Positions 6,703 through 13,834 of a DNA stretch of 16,659 bases are shown in pieces. How positions within the stretch are numbered: position 1 is the stretch's first letter; the number at the start of each line of letters is the position of its first letter. The DNA comes from Acidimicrobiaceae bacterium (GTDB taxonomy: Bacteria; Actinomycetota; Acidimicrobiia; Acidimicrobiales; Ilumatobacteraceae). The notes beneath the pieces were generated by a model. The model made no database searches and had not been told where the DNA came from. It worked only from the letters and a program-made list of their open reading frames with translations. The position numbers were made by a program, and so were the translations under genes. The stretch covers positions 1 through 16,659 of the forward strand of contig CANKVI010000010.1 in the NCBI GenBank assembly GCA_947487095.1, given 5' to 3'.

Positions 6703-7938
6703 TTACGAGAAATCGGTCTCTGCAAGAGTCAGCATGGTGTGCAGCAAAATGTTTGTGCCATCTTCGAGATCCTCTGGCGATGTGTACTCAGCAGCATTGT
6801 GGCTGAGGCCGTCTTTGCTTTGCGTGAAGATCATGGCGGTGGGGCACACGCGGGCGAGCATTTGTGCGTCGTGCCCTGCGCCAGAAGGCATGTACTGTAC
6901 GGTTTCGCCAAGATCTGTTGCATGGCGATGAACGATGTCAATCACCCTCTGATCAAACTGCACTGGTTCAAATCGAGCAAGAGTTCGCACCGAAGTGGTG
7001 ACGCCTTCACGTTTAGCAATATCTGCAATGAACATGGAGATCTCTTCTTCTGCTTTACGCAGCAACATCTCGTCGGTGTTACGTACATCCAATGTCATCG
7101 TTGCCTTTGCCGCCACCACATTGATCAAACTTGGATGAACATCGATCTTTCCAACGGTACAAACCTGATTACCGCCATACCGCAAAGCGAGGTCGTGCAG
7201 AAACTTCGCAACTTCCGCCACGACAACAACTGGGTCTTTGCGCAAACGCATTGGCGTAGTTCCCGCATGGTTGCTCTGCCCAATGATGGTGAGTTCTTGC
7301 CAGGAAATTCCTTGCACTCCTGTGACTGCGCCAAACCGCACACCGTTGGCCTCAAGGAGTGGGCCTTGCTCAATGTGCAATTCAACAAATGCATGAGGGG
7401 GAGTCTGTGGGCATGGTGTGTTTCCGGCGTATCCGATGCGTTGAAGTTCATCACCGAGGCGAGGGCCATCAATGGCGCGAATATCAAGTGCTTCCTCTAC
7501 TGATAATCCACCCACAAACACCAGCGAACCAAGCATGTCGGGTGCAAATCGTGCACCCTCTTCATCGGTGAATACGCCTACCGAGATAGGTCGAGGTGGA
7601 GTAATGCCAGCTTGTTGCAGTGTTTCGATTACTTCCAGACCTGCAAGTACGCCAAGATTTCCATCGTATTTTCCACCGGTTCGAACAGTGTCAATGTGCG
7701 ATCCAGTCATCACTGATGCACCAGATCCAACGTTCCACACACCAATGATATTGCCGACGACATCGATGGAAACTTCGAGCCCAAGATCTTTCATCCATGT
7801 GATGACTAGATCACGGCCTTCTTTGTCCTCATCGGTCAGTGCGAGACGACAATTTCCGCCACCTTCAATCGGCGAAATTGCTGCCAGTGCCATGATTCGA
7901 TCCATGAGTCGCTGACCGTCAATCCGAAGTGTGGACAT
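6703..7938 (-). CDS. M20-family N-carbamoyl-L-amino acid hydrolase / allantoate amidohydrolase
   Basis: This 411-residue binuclear metallo-amidase has the usual family length. Metal and catalytic motifs are GSHIDTV (H81), YDGNLGVLAG (D92), FTDEEGARF (E126/E127), ELHIEQGPLLE (H188), GQSNHAGTTPMR (220-231), GAGHDAQ and LSHNAAE (H380). The insert GQSNHAGTTPM marks the dimerisation/lid domain of the AllC/HyuC/AmaB group. It should remove carbamoyl or ureido groups from an N-carbamoyl-L-amino acid, N-carbamoyl-beta-alanine or allantoate; the sequence alone does not separate these. It lies upstream of a D-carbamoylase-like gene on the same strand, 42 bases apart. TACACT at 7945-7950, 6 bases before the ATG, suggests a leaderless promoter that would make this the first gene of the catabolic block. 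Confidence 0.92.
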   Translation of the reverse strand: MSTLRIDGQRLMDRIMALAAISPIEGGGNCRLALTDEDKEGRDLVITWMKDLGLEVSIDVVGNIIGVWNVGSGASVMTGSHIDTVRTGGKYDGNLGVLAGLEVIETLQQAGITPPRPISVGVFTDEEGARFAPDMLGSLVFVGGLSVEEALDIRAIDGPRLGDELQRIGYAGNTPCPQTPPHAFVELHIEQGPLLEANGVRFGAVTGVQGISWQELTIIGQSNHAGTTPMRLRKDPVVVVAEVAKFLHDLALRYGGNQVCTVGKIDVHPSLINVVAAKATMTLDVRNTDEMLLRKAEEEISMFIADIAKREGVTTSVRTLARFEPVQFDQRVIDIVHRHATDLGETVQYMPSGAGHDAQMLARVCPTAMIFTQSKDGLSHNAAEYTSPEDLEDGTNILLHTMLTLAETDFS

Positions 7939-7944
7939 GGTGTC

Positions 7945-7950
7945 AGTGTA
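7945..7950 (-). promoter_or_regulatory. Candidate -10 box (TACACT) for leaderless M20 hydrolase transcript
   Basis: TANNNT element 6 bases upstream of the ATG at 7938, lying in the 21-base gap after the DUF2993-like gene. No Shine-Dalgarno sequence is present. Confidence 0.45.
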
Positions 7951-7959
7951 GAACCTGGA

Positions 7960-8628
7960 TTAGAAGTTAGAACCAAGACTCCCAAGTTGAACGTCGCTTC
8001 CAGACATATTGACGGAAAGCCCCTCGCTGCCTAATGAAACTGAATTTACTGAAAGTCCCTTGGGAGGCGTCAGACTGCGTTGACTTCTGATTTTAATCTG
8101 AGATTGAAGTTCCGCAGGCAGAGAAGAAGCAGGGATTTGATTCCCTAGGAACGAAAAGCTTTGAAGTTCAAAATAGAGCTGGTTATTCATATATTTAGGA
8201 ATCAAGACCGCCGTCCCTAATCCGCCTGATCCAGCTGAAACTTGCAGAGTATTACCAACGATTTGCGGATTATTGAATAGTGACGATTTTGTGATGGTTG
8301 ACGCAGGAATGGTCGCAATTACTTTCAAAGAGCCAACGACAGTCGGTTTTGCCTTCCTGACGTTAGACGCAGATATATCTAAAGAAACCTGCGTATTGCT
8401 TTCTTTTAGATTGAAACTCTCGATGTTTATGTTTGCAGATTTAATTGAATCAGATGTGAGATTCCTTGGAATATCTGTCAGTGGAACAGAGGCGCTAACG
8501 CCTGAAGCTTTGGGCAGGTCTGTTTCGACTCGTGAAACAATCTGTGATGAGATGTAGTGCTGGATCCCAACAACGCCGCCGAAAAGAACAGTTATCGTGG
8601 CCGTTACAGCAAGCACCCTGATTTTCAT
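7960..8628 (-). CDS. LmeA/DUF2993-like secreted or membrane-anchored protein
   Basis: This 222-residue protein starts with a positively charged tip and a hydrophobic segment (residues about 4-22, VLAVTATITVLFGGVVG) that is either a signal peptide without an obvious cleavage site or a membrane anchor. The rest alternates polar and hydrophobic residues in beta-strand fashion, with SLGSEGLSVNMSGSDVQLG near the C-terminus, as in actinobacterial DUF2993 proteins related to LmeA, a periplasmic phospholipid-binding protein of mycobacteria. It probably works in the cell envelope and has no evident link to the catabolic genes downstream. Its codons look more A/T-rich than those of its neighbours by eye. 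TAGAGT at 8636-8641, 7 bases before the ATG, suggests a leaderless start. Confidence 0.7.
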   Translation of the reverse strand: MKIRVLAVTATITVLFGGVVGIQHYISSQIVSRVETDLPKASGVSASVPLTDIPRNLTSDSIKSANINIESFNLKESNTQVSLDISASNVRKAKPTVVGSLKVIATIPASTITKSSLFNNPQIVGNTLQVSAGSGGLGTAVLIPKYMNNQLYFELQSFSFLGNQIPASSLPAELQSQIKIRSQRSLTPPKGLSVNSVSLGSEGLSVNMSGSDVQLGSLGSNF

Positions 8629-8635
8629 TCGCGTA

Positions 8636-8641
8636 ACTCTA
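8636..8641 (-). promoter_or_regulatory. Candidate -10 box (TAGAGT) for leaderless DUF2993-like transcript
   Basis: TANNNT element 7 bases upstream of the ATG at 8628 on the minus strand, with no Shine-Dalgarno sequence in between. Confidence 0.4.
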
Positions 8642-8650
8642 TCGGGTTTC

Positions 8651-8666
8651 GAGAAATATCATTCTC
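8651..8666 (+). promoter_or_regulatory. Inverted repeat centred on a TATCAT -10 candidate upstream of the aminotransferase gene
   Basis: GAGAAATATCATTCTC has 5-base arms (GAGAA/TTCTC) around a 6-base centre and includes TATCAT at 8657-8662, which differs from TATAAT at one position. Transcription would begin near 8669, giving a leader of about 14 bases before the ATG at 8683. No convincing -35 box is visible. The palindrome over the -10 suggests control by a repressor, which is inference. Confidence 0.4.
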
Positions 8667-8682
8667 TTGAAAACAACAACTC

Positions 8683-10056
8683 ATGACGAAGATCAATAAG
8701 AATGGACGCATGATGATTGATTCGCGTATCGCGGAGCTCATGAGTGCCGAAGTGGACATGTTCATTCAGAGGCATCCACGCTCACAAGAGGAGGCAACCC
8801 GGTCACAGACCTCTTTATTGGCGGGAGTTCCGATGCCATGGATGAAAAGGTGGGCTGGCCCATTCCCTGTCATCGCCGAGAAAGCAGTGGGTGGAAGCAT
8901 CGTTGACATTGACGGCAACACCTATGTTGACTTTTGCTTAGGTGACACCGGTTCCATGACTGGTCACGCCAACGCACCAATTTCTCAAGCAATTGCTGAT
9001 CAGTCGCAGCGTGGATTTACCACGATGTTGCCATCGTCGAATCTGTCTTGGGTTGCAAGTCATTTATCAGATCGATTCGGAATGAGTAAATGGCAATTCT
9101 GCCTCAGTGCTACTGATGCGAATCGATTCAGTCTTCGCCTCGCTCGACAACTCACCGGCAAGCCAAAGATTGTGGTGAATGACTGGTGCTATCACGGAAC
9201 CGTTGACGAAACTCTTGTCATTCTTGATGAGGACGGCAAGACGGTAAGCCGTCCTGGAGCAATTGGTCCGCAGGTGCATCCTGGTGTCACGACAATTGCT
9301 GTGCCGTACAACGATCTTTCAGCCATGGAAAGCGCGCTTGCTGGTGGAGAAGTCGCATGCGTGTTGATGGAACCGGCACTGACGAACATTGGAATTGTGT
9401 TGCCGCAAAGCGGGTACCTAGAAGGCGTTCGACAACTCACACGAAAATACGGCGTGATTCTCATACTCGATGAAACGCACACCATTTGCGCAGGTCCGCA
9501 AGGAGCATCGCGGCTGTGGGGAATTGATGCCGACATGTTGGTAATCGGAAAAACCATTGGCGGTGGAATTCCGGTTGCCGCCTACGGAATGTCTGCTGAC
9601 ATAGCGAACAAGGTTGAGAATCTGATGCATGGCCACGACCTCGACGTGTCGGGCATCGGAGGAACATTGAGTGGAAGCGCCTTAGCCGGTGCTGCAATTC
9701 GAGCAACTCTTACACATGCGCTTCGGCAAGAAGATTTTGATGTCGCGATTCCTTTAGCAACACGTTGGAGTGAAGGTGTGCAGAATGTCATTAACCAATA
9801 CCAATTGCCTTGGACCGTGCAGCAACTTGGATGTCGAGCTGAATACTGGTTTTCGGAGCATCCTCAGAATGGTGCCCAGGCAGCAGCTTCAGTTAATGAC
9901 TCGCTTGAGTCCTACATGCACCTCTATGCGTTGAACAGAGGCATTCTGCTTACGCCATTTCATAACATGGCACTCATGACGCCGTTCCACAGCGAAGCCG
10001 ATGTGGATTTGCACACGTCAGTTTTCACGGCGTGTGTTCAAGAATTGCTTTCATGA
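8683..10056 (+). CDS. Class III PLP-dependent aminotransferase (glutamate-1-semialdehyde aminomutase-like)
   Basis: This 457-residue fold-type I PLP enzyme has the usual family length. Motifs are GVPMPWMKRWAGPFPV (48-63), YVDFCLGDTGSMTGH (81-95), LSATDANRFSLRLAR (141-155), DWCYHGT (167-173), ILDETHT (261-267; D263 pairs with the PLP nitrogen) and VIGKTIGGGIP (287-297), where K290 should form the Schiff base. The ATDAN segment in place of the usual SGTEA loop marks a subgroup distinct from HemL and 4-aminobutyrate transaminase; the amino donor is unknown. There is no clear Shine-Dalgarno sequence before 8683, and ATGs at 8710 and 8713 are alternative starts. The stop overlaps the permease start (ATGA), so the two genes are coupled and probably handle one substrate. 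Confidence 0.9.
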   Translation: MTKINKNGRMMIDSRIAELMSAEVDMFIQRHPRSQEEATRSQTSLLAGVPMPWMKRWAGPFPVIAEKAVGGSIVDIDGNTYVDFCLGDTGSMTGHANAPISQAIADQSQRGFTTMLPSSNLSWVASHLSDRFGMSKWQFCLSATDANRFSLRLARQLTGKPKIVVNDWCYHGTVDETLVILDEDGKTVSRPGAIGPQVHPGVTTIAVPYNDLSAMESALAGGEVACVLMEPALTNIGIVLPQSGYLEGVRQLTRKYGVILILDETHTICAGPQGASRLWGIDADMLVIGKTIGGGIPVAAYGMSADIANKVENLMHGHDLDVSGIGGTLSGSALAGAAIRATLTHALRQEDFDVAIPLATRWSEGVQNVINQYQLPWTVQQLGCRAEYWFSEHPQNGAQAAASVNDSLESYMHLYALNRGILLTPFHNMALMTPFHSEADVDLHTSVFTACVQELLS

Positions 10057-10793
10057 TCGACATCACGTTGTGGAGTTTCATTGGTGTTGCAGTAGTTGTT
10101 TTGGCAACAGCTTGCACCCAGGCAGTTGTTGGGTTCGGTTTCGCATTATTGACGGTTCCCATCATGATGCAAATTGTTGGTCTGCAAGGCGCCGTGATTC
10201 TTGCGTCTTTGATAGGCACAGCGAACAACGTATTTCAGTATCGAGATTTGAAACATAATCAAGATAAAGCGCAAGTTAAACGGTTTTTGTTGGCGTCATG
10301 TATAGGAGCGCCATTTGGGTTAGTTGCATTCATCTACGCAAATCAGCAAGTGCTCAAGATCCTTTTAGGCATTGGTGTGCTGTTCGGCGTGTTGTTACTT
10401 GCTCGTGGGCGCGACCTGACACATGCTCACATCAGTCTGGACTGGTCGATGGGCGTTATCAGTGGTTTTCTGTTGACCTCAACATCGACAAACGGTCCGC
10501 CATTGGTGTTTGCAATGCAGGCGCGGAAAAGTGATCCTCAGGTTTTCCGTTCGACGTTGAATATGGTGTTTTTAATTAGCGGAATATACGGATTGGTTTT
10601 GTTCGGTGCATTTGGTGAAATTGCACTGTCAGATATTTGGATTTCGGTTGCATTACTCCCGAGCATGATCGTCGGTGTTTACGTCGGTCGATTCATTCGC
10701 AATCGCGTTGACCCCAATCGTTTTCGGTTACTGGTGTTGATATTGCTCGCCCTCGCGGGACTCAGCAGTTTGTATTCGGGTCTGCGCGGCTAA
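10053..10793 (+). CDS. TauE/SafE (TSUP) family membrane permease
   Basis: This 246-residue integral membrane protein has about eight hydrophobic segments, beginning with FIGVAVVVLATACTQAVVGFG and ending with LLVLILLALAGLSS. The halves carry the paired TSUP motifs: QAVVGFGFALLTVPIM near the N-terminus and STSTNGPPLVFAMQ mid-protein. Family members move organosulfonates, sulfite or other small anions, often as exporters. I chose the ATG at 10053 because it forms an ATGA overlap with the aminotransferase stop; an upstream in-frame extension of 7 codons lies inside that gene. The coupling suggests uptake of a substrate for the transaminase or export of its product, for example an amino-sulfonate or carboxylate. 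The substrate cannot be read from sequence. Confidence 0.9.
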   Translation: MIDITLWSFIGVAVVVLATACTQAVVGFGFALLTVPIMMQIVGLQGAVILASLIGTANNVFQYRDLKHNQDKAQVKRFLLASCIGAPFGLVAFIYANQQVLKILLGIGVLFGVLLLARGRDLTHAHISLDWSMGVISGFLLTSTSTNGPPLVFAMQARKSDPQVFRSTLNMVFLISGIYGLVLFGAFGEIALSDIWISVALLPSMIVGVYVGRFIRNRVDPNRFRLLVLILLALAGLSSLYSGLRG

Positions 10794-10796
10794 TAG

Positions 10797-10812
10797 TTGG
10801 CCTATTGGCCAA
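10797..10812. terminator. Hairpin at the convergent junction of the permease and MBL-hydrolase genes
   Basis: TTGGCC-TATT-GGCCAA forms a perfect 6-base-pair stem with a 4-base loop. It begins 4 bases after the permease stop and overlaps the last codons and stop of the MBL gene. No U-run follows on either strand, so classic intrinsic termination is uncertain; a two-way stabilising or weak terminator hairpin is plausible. Confidence 0.4.
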
Positions 10813-11512
10813 ACCATTGCAACCAACCCTCTTTTGAGGTCGGTTTGAATACGTAATTAGTTTCTCGTACTTGTCCCATTGCGAGAAATGCTGGGTCTGA
10901 GTAGCGATGACCCGGATAGACAATGGTGTCGCTTGGCAAAGAAGCGAGCATGTTCAAACTGTCATACATATCGTCAGGGTTTGAACCGGGAAGGTCGGTG
11001 CGGCCGCATCCTTCAAGAAACAGTGTGTCTCCTGATACCAAGTTGCCGTCGACAAGGAAGCACTGACTTCCAGGTGTATGGCCGGGTGTATGTAACAACG
11101 TGATGTCGATCTCGCCAACCTTGATGACATCGCCGCCTTCATGCGAAGTGAGGTGAGATGCTGATACACCAGTCGTCTTTGTGACCCACTCGGTTTCGGC
11201 CTTCTGGATATGAATCGGAATGTTGTTGAGTTCAAGTAGCGATGAAATGCCTTCAATGTTCCATCCCATCATTTTTCCACCCACATGGTCGGGGTGATAG
11301 TGGGTGCCGAGAGCACCAACAAGATTCATATCATCTGACTGAACAATGTCTGAAATTTCATTGACTGCATACGCAGGATCAACGATGACGCATTCGCGTG
11401 TTTGACGATCACCAATCAAATAGACAAAATTGACCATCTGTTGTGCCATCTGGTCTTGTGTGGCGAAATCAGTACCCGACAACAATTGACGAAAATACAA
11501 ACGATCGTTCAT
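10802..11512 (-). CDS. MBL-fold metallo-hydrolase (glyoxalase II / persulfide dioxygenase-like)
   Basis: This 236-residue protein of the metallo-beta-lactamase superfamily carries the full metal-binding set: THYHPDHVGG (H71, H73, D75, H76), HTPGHTPGS (H145), SGDTLFLEGCGRTDLPG (D162) and VYPGHRYS (H202). The GCGRTDLPG segment is common to glyoxalase II-like thioesterases and ETHE1-type persulfide dioxygenases. The reaction is therefore either hydrolysis of a thioester such as S-lactoylglutathione/mycothiol or sulfur dioxygenation; sequence does not decide. Length matches single-domain members. It is divergent from the ProA-like gene, and its start has no Shine-Dalgarno sequence but a TAGTCT box 6 bases upstream (11519-11524). 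A TSUP permease next door would fit sulfur chemistry, but that is weak evidence. Confidence 0.88.
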   Translation of the reverse strand: MNDRLYFRQLLSGTDFATQDQMAQQMVNFVYLIGDRQTRECVIVDPAYAVNEISDIVQSDDMNLVGALGTHYHPDHVGGKMMGWNIEGISSLLELNNIPIHIQKAETEWVTKTTGVSASHLTSHEGGDVIKVGEIDITLLHTPGHTPGSQCFLVDGNLVSGDTLFLEGCGRTDLPGSNPDDMYDSLNMLASLPSDTIVYPGHRYSDPAFLAMGQVRETNYVFKPTSKEGWLQWFGQ

Positions 11513-11518
11513 GTTTTC

Positions 11519-11524
11519 AGACTA
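11519..11524 (-). promoter_or_regulatory. Candidate -10 box (TAGTCT) for leaderless MBL-hydrolase transcript
   Basis: TANNNT element 6 bases upstream of the ATG at 11512 on the minus strand, inside the 41-base gap shared with the divergent ProA-like gene. Confidence 0.4.
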
Positions 11525-11530
11525 GTGATC

Positions 11531-11548
11531 TACGATGGACCTATGGAG
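11531..11548 (+). promoter_or_regulatory. Candidate -10 box and Shine-Dalgarno site of the ProA-like gene
   Basis: TACGAT (11531-11536) fits TANNNT. It is followed by GGAG (11545-11548), which lies 5 bases before the GTG at 11554. The GGAG spacing supports GTG as the start rather than the longer reading frame open to 11443, which would run across the divergent MBL gene's start. Confidence 0.45.
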
Positions 11549-11553
11549 CAGCA

Positions 11554-12996
11554 GTGAAACTTCAGCCGCACGACAGAGTGTTGATCGGCGGAGAGCTGGT
11601 CGAAATTGGCAGCGAAATTGCCAATGCTTTCCTAGACGGTGACCGGCTCATTGCAACAACCTCGGCAGGAATATTGCTCGTACCCAAGTCTGATTCAGAT
11701 TTAGTCTCGTCCTGCATCAGCGCTTCAATCGATGCGTTCTCTGCTCTAAGGGATGTTGTAGACGGCCAAATCATGTCGTTCTATGAAGGATTCGCTCGCC
11801 GTTTGAAAGATGAGGCAATCTTCAGTCAGATTCGAGAGGCAAACGAGAGAAATGTTGCCGACGCGTTGGCTAAAGGACGTTCAACGACTCGGTTGGTCTT
11901 GAGTGAATCTATGCGTCAAGACATGATTGACGCTTTGTTGATCTGGAAGGAATTGGTTACATCGAGCACCGTGCGCGAGACAGTGAACCACGATGGTTGG
12001 TCAGTTGAATCTCATGTTGCGCCACTTGGAGTCGTCGGATTTGTTTTTGAAGGGCGTCCTAACGTTTTTGCAGACGCGACGGGAGTGCTCGCAAGTCGCA
12101 ATGTCTGCGTCTTCAGAATTGGCAGCGATGCACTTGAAACCGCTCGAGCAATCATGGATCTAGCGGTGACACCGAGCCTGCAGGAAGCTGGGCTTCCACT
12201 TGCATCTGTTTTGCTGCTGCCTTCAAAGACACATGCTGCTGCTTGGGCCCTGTTCTCTGACAAACGATTGTCGCTTGCTGTTGCGCGGGGTAGTGGATCT
12301 TCGGTCGCTCTACTCGGTGAGATTGCTCAGCAGCACGGCATTCCAGCGAGCCTCCATGGCACCGGTGGCGCGTGGATGATTGTGTCCGATGTGGAAAATG
12401 CTGATCGAATTAGGCATGTAGTCCAGAACTCACTAGACCGTAAGGTCTGCAACACGCTGAACACTGTGGTGCTCACCACAAAGTCGCTGGAAAATTCTTT
12501 GCAGTCAGTTATCGACGGTGTAGCGCATGCGGCACAGAGGCGAAACACTCACGCGGTCTTGCATGTCGATGGCGGCGTGGCATCTGCTTTAGCCAACTGC
12601 TCTGCTCCGCAAGAGTTTGTAGTCGAACTAATTGATCACTCAAAACTTGGAACTGAGTGGGAGTGGGAAAACATACCCGAGCTGTCCATTGTTGTCGCCG
12701 ACGATGTTGATGCTGCTGTCTTGATGTTCAACAAATATTCGCCCTCTTTTGTTCTATCCGTGATTTCCGATGATCAAGCCGAAGTAGAAGCAGCTTGGAG
12801 ATTGTCGAATGCACCATTTTTTGGCGACGGTATGACCCGTTGGGTTGACGGGCAATATGCCTTAAGAAAGCCAGAACTTGGTTTATCCAATTGGCAGAAC
12901 GGGCGTACGTTTGCTCGTGGGGGAATTTTAAGTGGTGACTCGATATTCACAGTTCGCTATCGCGTAAGTCAGACTGATGCCGAGGTCAAGCGGTAG
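11554..12996 (+). CDS. ProA-like (glutamate-5-semialdehyde dehydrogenase family) aldehyde dehydrogenase, atypical
   Basis: The 480-residue protein belongs to the aldehyde dehydrogenase superfamily and is closest to gamma-glutamyl phosphate reductase. VAPLGVVGFVFEGRPNVFAD (155-174) matches the ProA nucleotide-binding region, and DRKVCNTLNTVVL (295-307) holds the expected catalytic C299. It departs from ProA in several ways: it is about 60 residues longer because of an N-terminal extension, it has HGTGGAWMI where ProA has a GGxGNCH-type motif, and its C-terminus reads NGRTFARGGILSGDS instead of the usual EIGISTQKLHARGPMG. Its substrate may therefore not be glutamyl-5-phosphate, and no proB lies nearby. 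Start is GTG with GGAG 5 bases upstream. The 3' end overlaps panC by 11 bases in convergent orientation. Confidence 0.82.
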   Translation: MKLQPHDRVLIGGELVEIGSEIANAFLDGDRLIATTSAGILLVPKSDSDLVSSCISASIDAFSALRDVVDGQIMSFYEGFARRLKDEAIFSQIREANERNVADALAKGRSTTRLVLSESMRQDMIDALLIWKELVTSSTVRETVNHDGWSVESHVAPLGVVGFVFEGRPNVFADATGVLASRNVCVFRIGSDALETARAIMDLAVTPSLQEAGLPLASVLLLPSKTHAAAWALFSDKRLSLAVARGSGSSVALLGEIAQQHGIPASLHGTGGAWMIVSDVENADRIRHVVQNSLDRKVCNTLNTVVLTTKSLENSLQSVIDGVAHAAQRRNTHAVLHVDGGVASALANCSAPQEFVVELIDHSKLGTEWEWENIPELSIVVADDVDAAVLMFNKYSPSFVLSVISDDQAEVEAAWRLSNAPFFGDGMTRWVDGQYALRKPELGLSNWQNGRTFARGGILSGDSIFTVRYRVSQTDAEVKR

Positions 12997-13834
12997 TAAA
13001 CGACATGTTGTCAATGAGCCGAACGCCGTCGACAACAATTGCCGCAATAATTACATCGTTTTCGCTCACAGCCTGAACCTGTTCCAAGGTTCCATTGCGA
13101 ACGATCGAAATGTATTGCACCTCTATTGCAGACTTCTGCGAAATATCTCCTGTTACAGACTCGATTAATGCCTGTGAATGGCACTCGCCGTCACGCCACA
13201 ATGAAACTGCTTTGCCGAGTGCGGCCTTCAAGAGGGCGGCACTTTTACGCCCAGATGGGGTGAGAAAACGATTACGGCTTGACATTGCCAAACCGTCAAC
13301 TTCTCGCTTCGTTTCGCATGGCGAAATGACGATGTTGGGGTGCAGTTGTGATGCCATGTCATTGATTACTGCAACTTGCTGGTAATCCTTTAGGCCAAAG
13401 TAGGCGACAGATGGCTGAACCAAGTTGAAGAGACGATCAACAACGGTGACTACGCCAGCAAAGTGACCAGGGCGATCTGCGCCCTCGTAACCCAGGGCAT
13501 TCTTTGACGGTGTCAGCAATTCGACTACATCCTCGGGGAATACATCGCTTTTCATAGGTGTGAATACCGCATCTACATTCGCACGAGTGCAGATCCGAAA
13601 ATCAGATTCTTCGGTACGTGGGTAGCGCGTGAAGTCAGTTTCAGAATTGAACTGCAATGCATTCACATAGATGCTTACGACAACTATGTCACACTCGGCT
13701 TTTGCCCGCTCTATGAGGCTGACATGGCCCACATGTAGTGCTCCCATCGTTGGTACAAATCCCACGGTTTGGTGTTTCGGAATCGACTTCCGCCACTTTT
13801 GAAAATCTGAACGGCTAGTGAAAAGAGTGGTCAT
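12986..13834 (-). CDS. panC: Pantothenate synthetase (pantoate-beta-alanine ligase)
   Basis: The 282-residue length is standard for PanC, which joins D-pantoate and beta-alanine using ATP. Motifs are FVPTMGALHVGHVSL (ATP-binding HxGH), NALQFNSETDF, RPGHFAGVVTVVDRLF, YFGLKDYQQ and AMSSRNRFL (the KMSKS-equivalent). One oddity is FGLKDYQQ where FGEKDxQQ is usual; the lysine is kept. I chose the ATG at 13834 because the protein then begins MTTLFTSRSDF, as in the family, although ATGs at 13852 and 13885 are also open. The start overlaps the panB stop by 20 bases, so panB-panC form a coupled operon. The 3' end overlaps the ProA-like gene's 3' end by 11 bases. Confidence 0.96.
   Translation of the reverse strand: MTTLFTSRSDFQKWRKSIPKHQTVGFVPTMGALHVGHVSLIERAKAECDIVVVSIYVNALQFNSETDFTRYPRTEESDFRICTRANVDAVFTPMKSDVFPEDVVELLTPSKNALGYEGADRPGHFAGVVTVVDRLFNLVQPSVAYFGLKDYQQVAVINDMASQLHPNIVISPCETKREVDGLAMSSRNRFLTPSGRKSAALLKAALGKAVSLWRDGECHSQALIESVTGDISQKSAIEVQYISIVRNGTLEQVQAVSENDVIIAAIVVDGVRLIDNMSFTTA

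Noticed and set aside
6694..7503. Open frame of 269 codons on the plus strand
   Set aside because: It lies antisense to the M20 hydrolase, has low-complexity, cysteine/histidine-rich shadow composition and no recognisable domain.
1..7938. Rut or reductive pyrimidine pathway feeding beta-alanine to panC
   Set aside because: No dihydropyrimidine dehydrogenase, dihydropyrimidinase or RutB-like gene is present, the LLM protein is Mer-like rather than RutA-like, and panB-panC lie several kilobases away in a separate unit.
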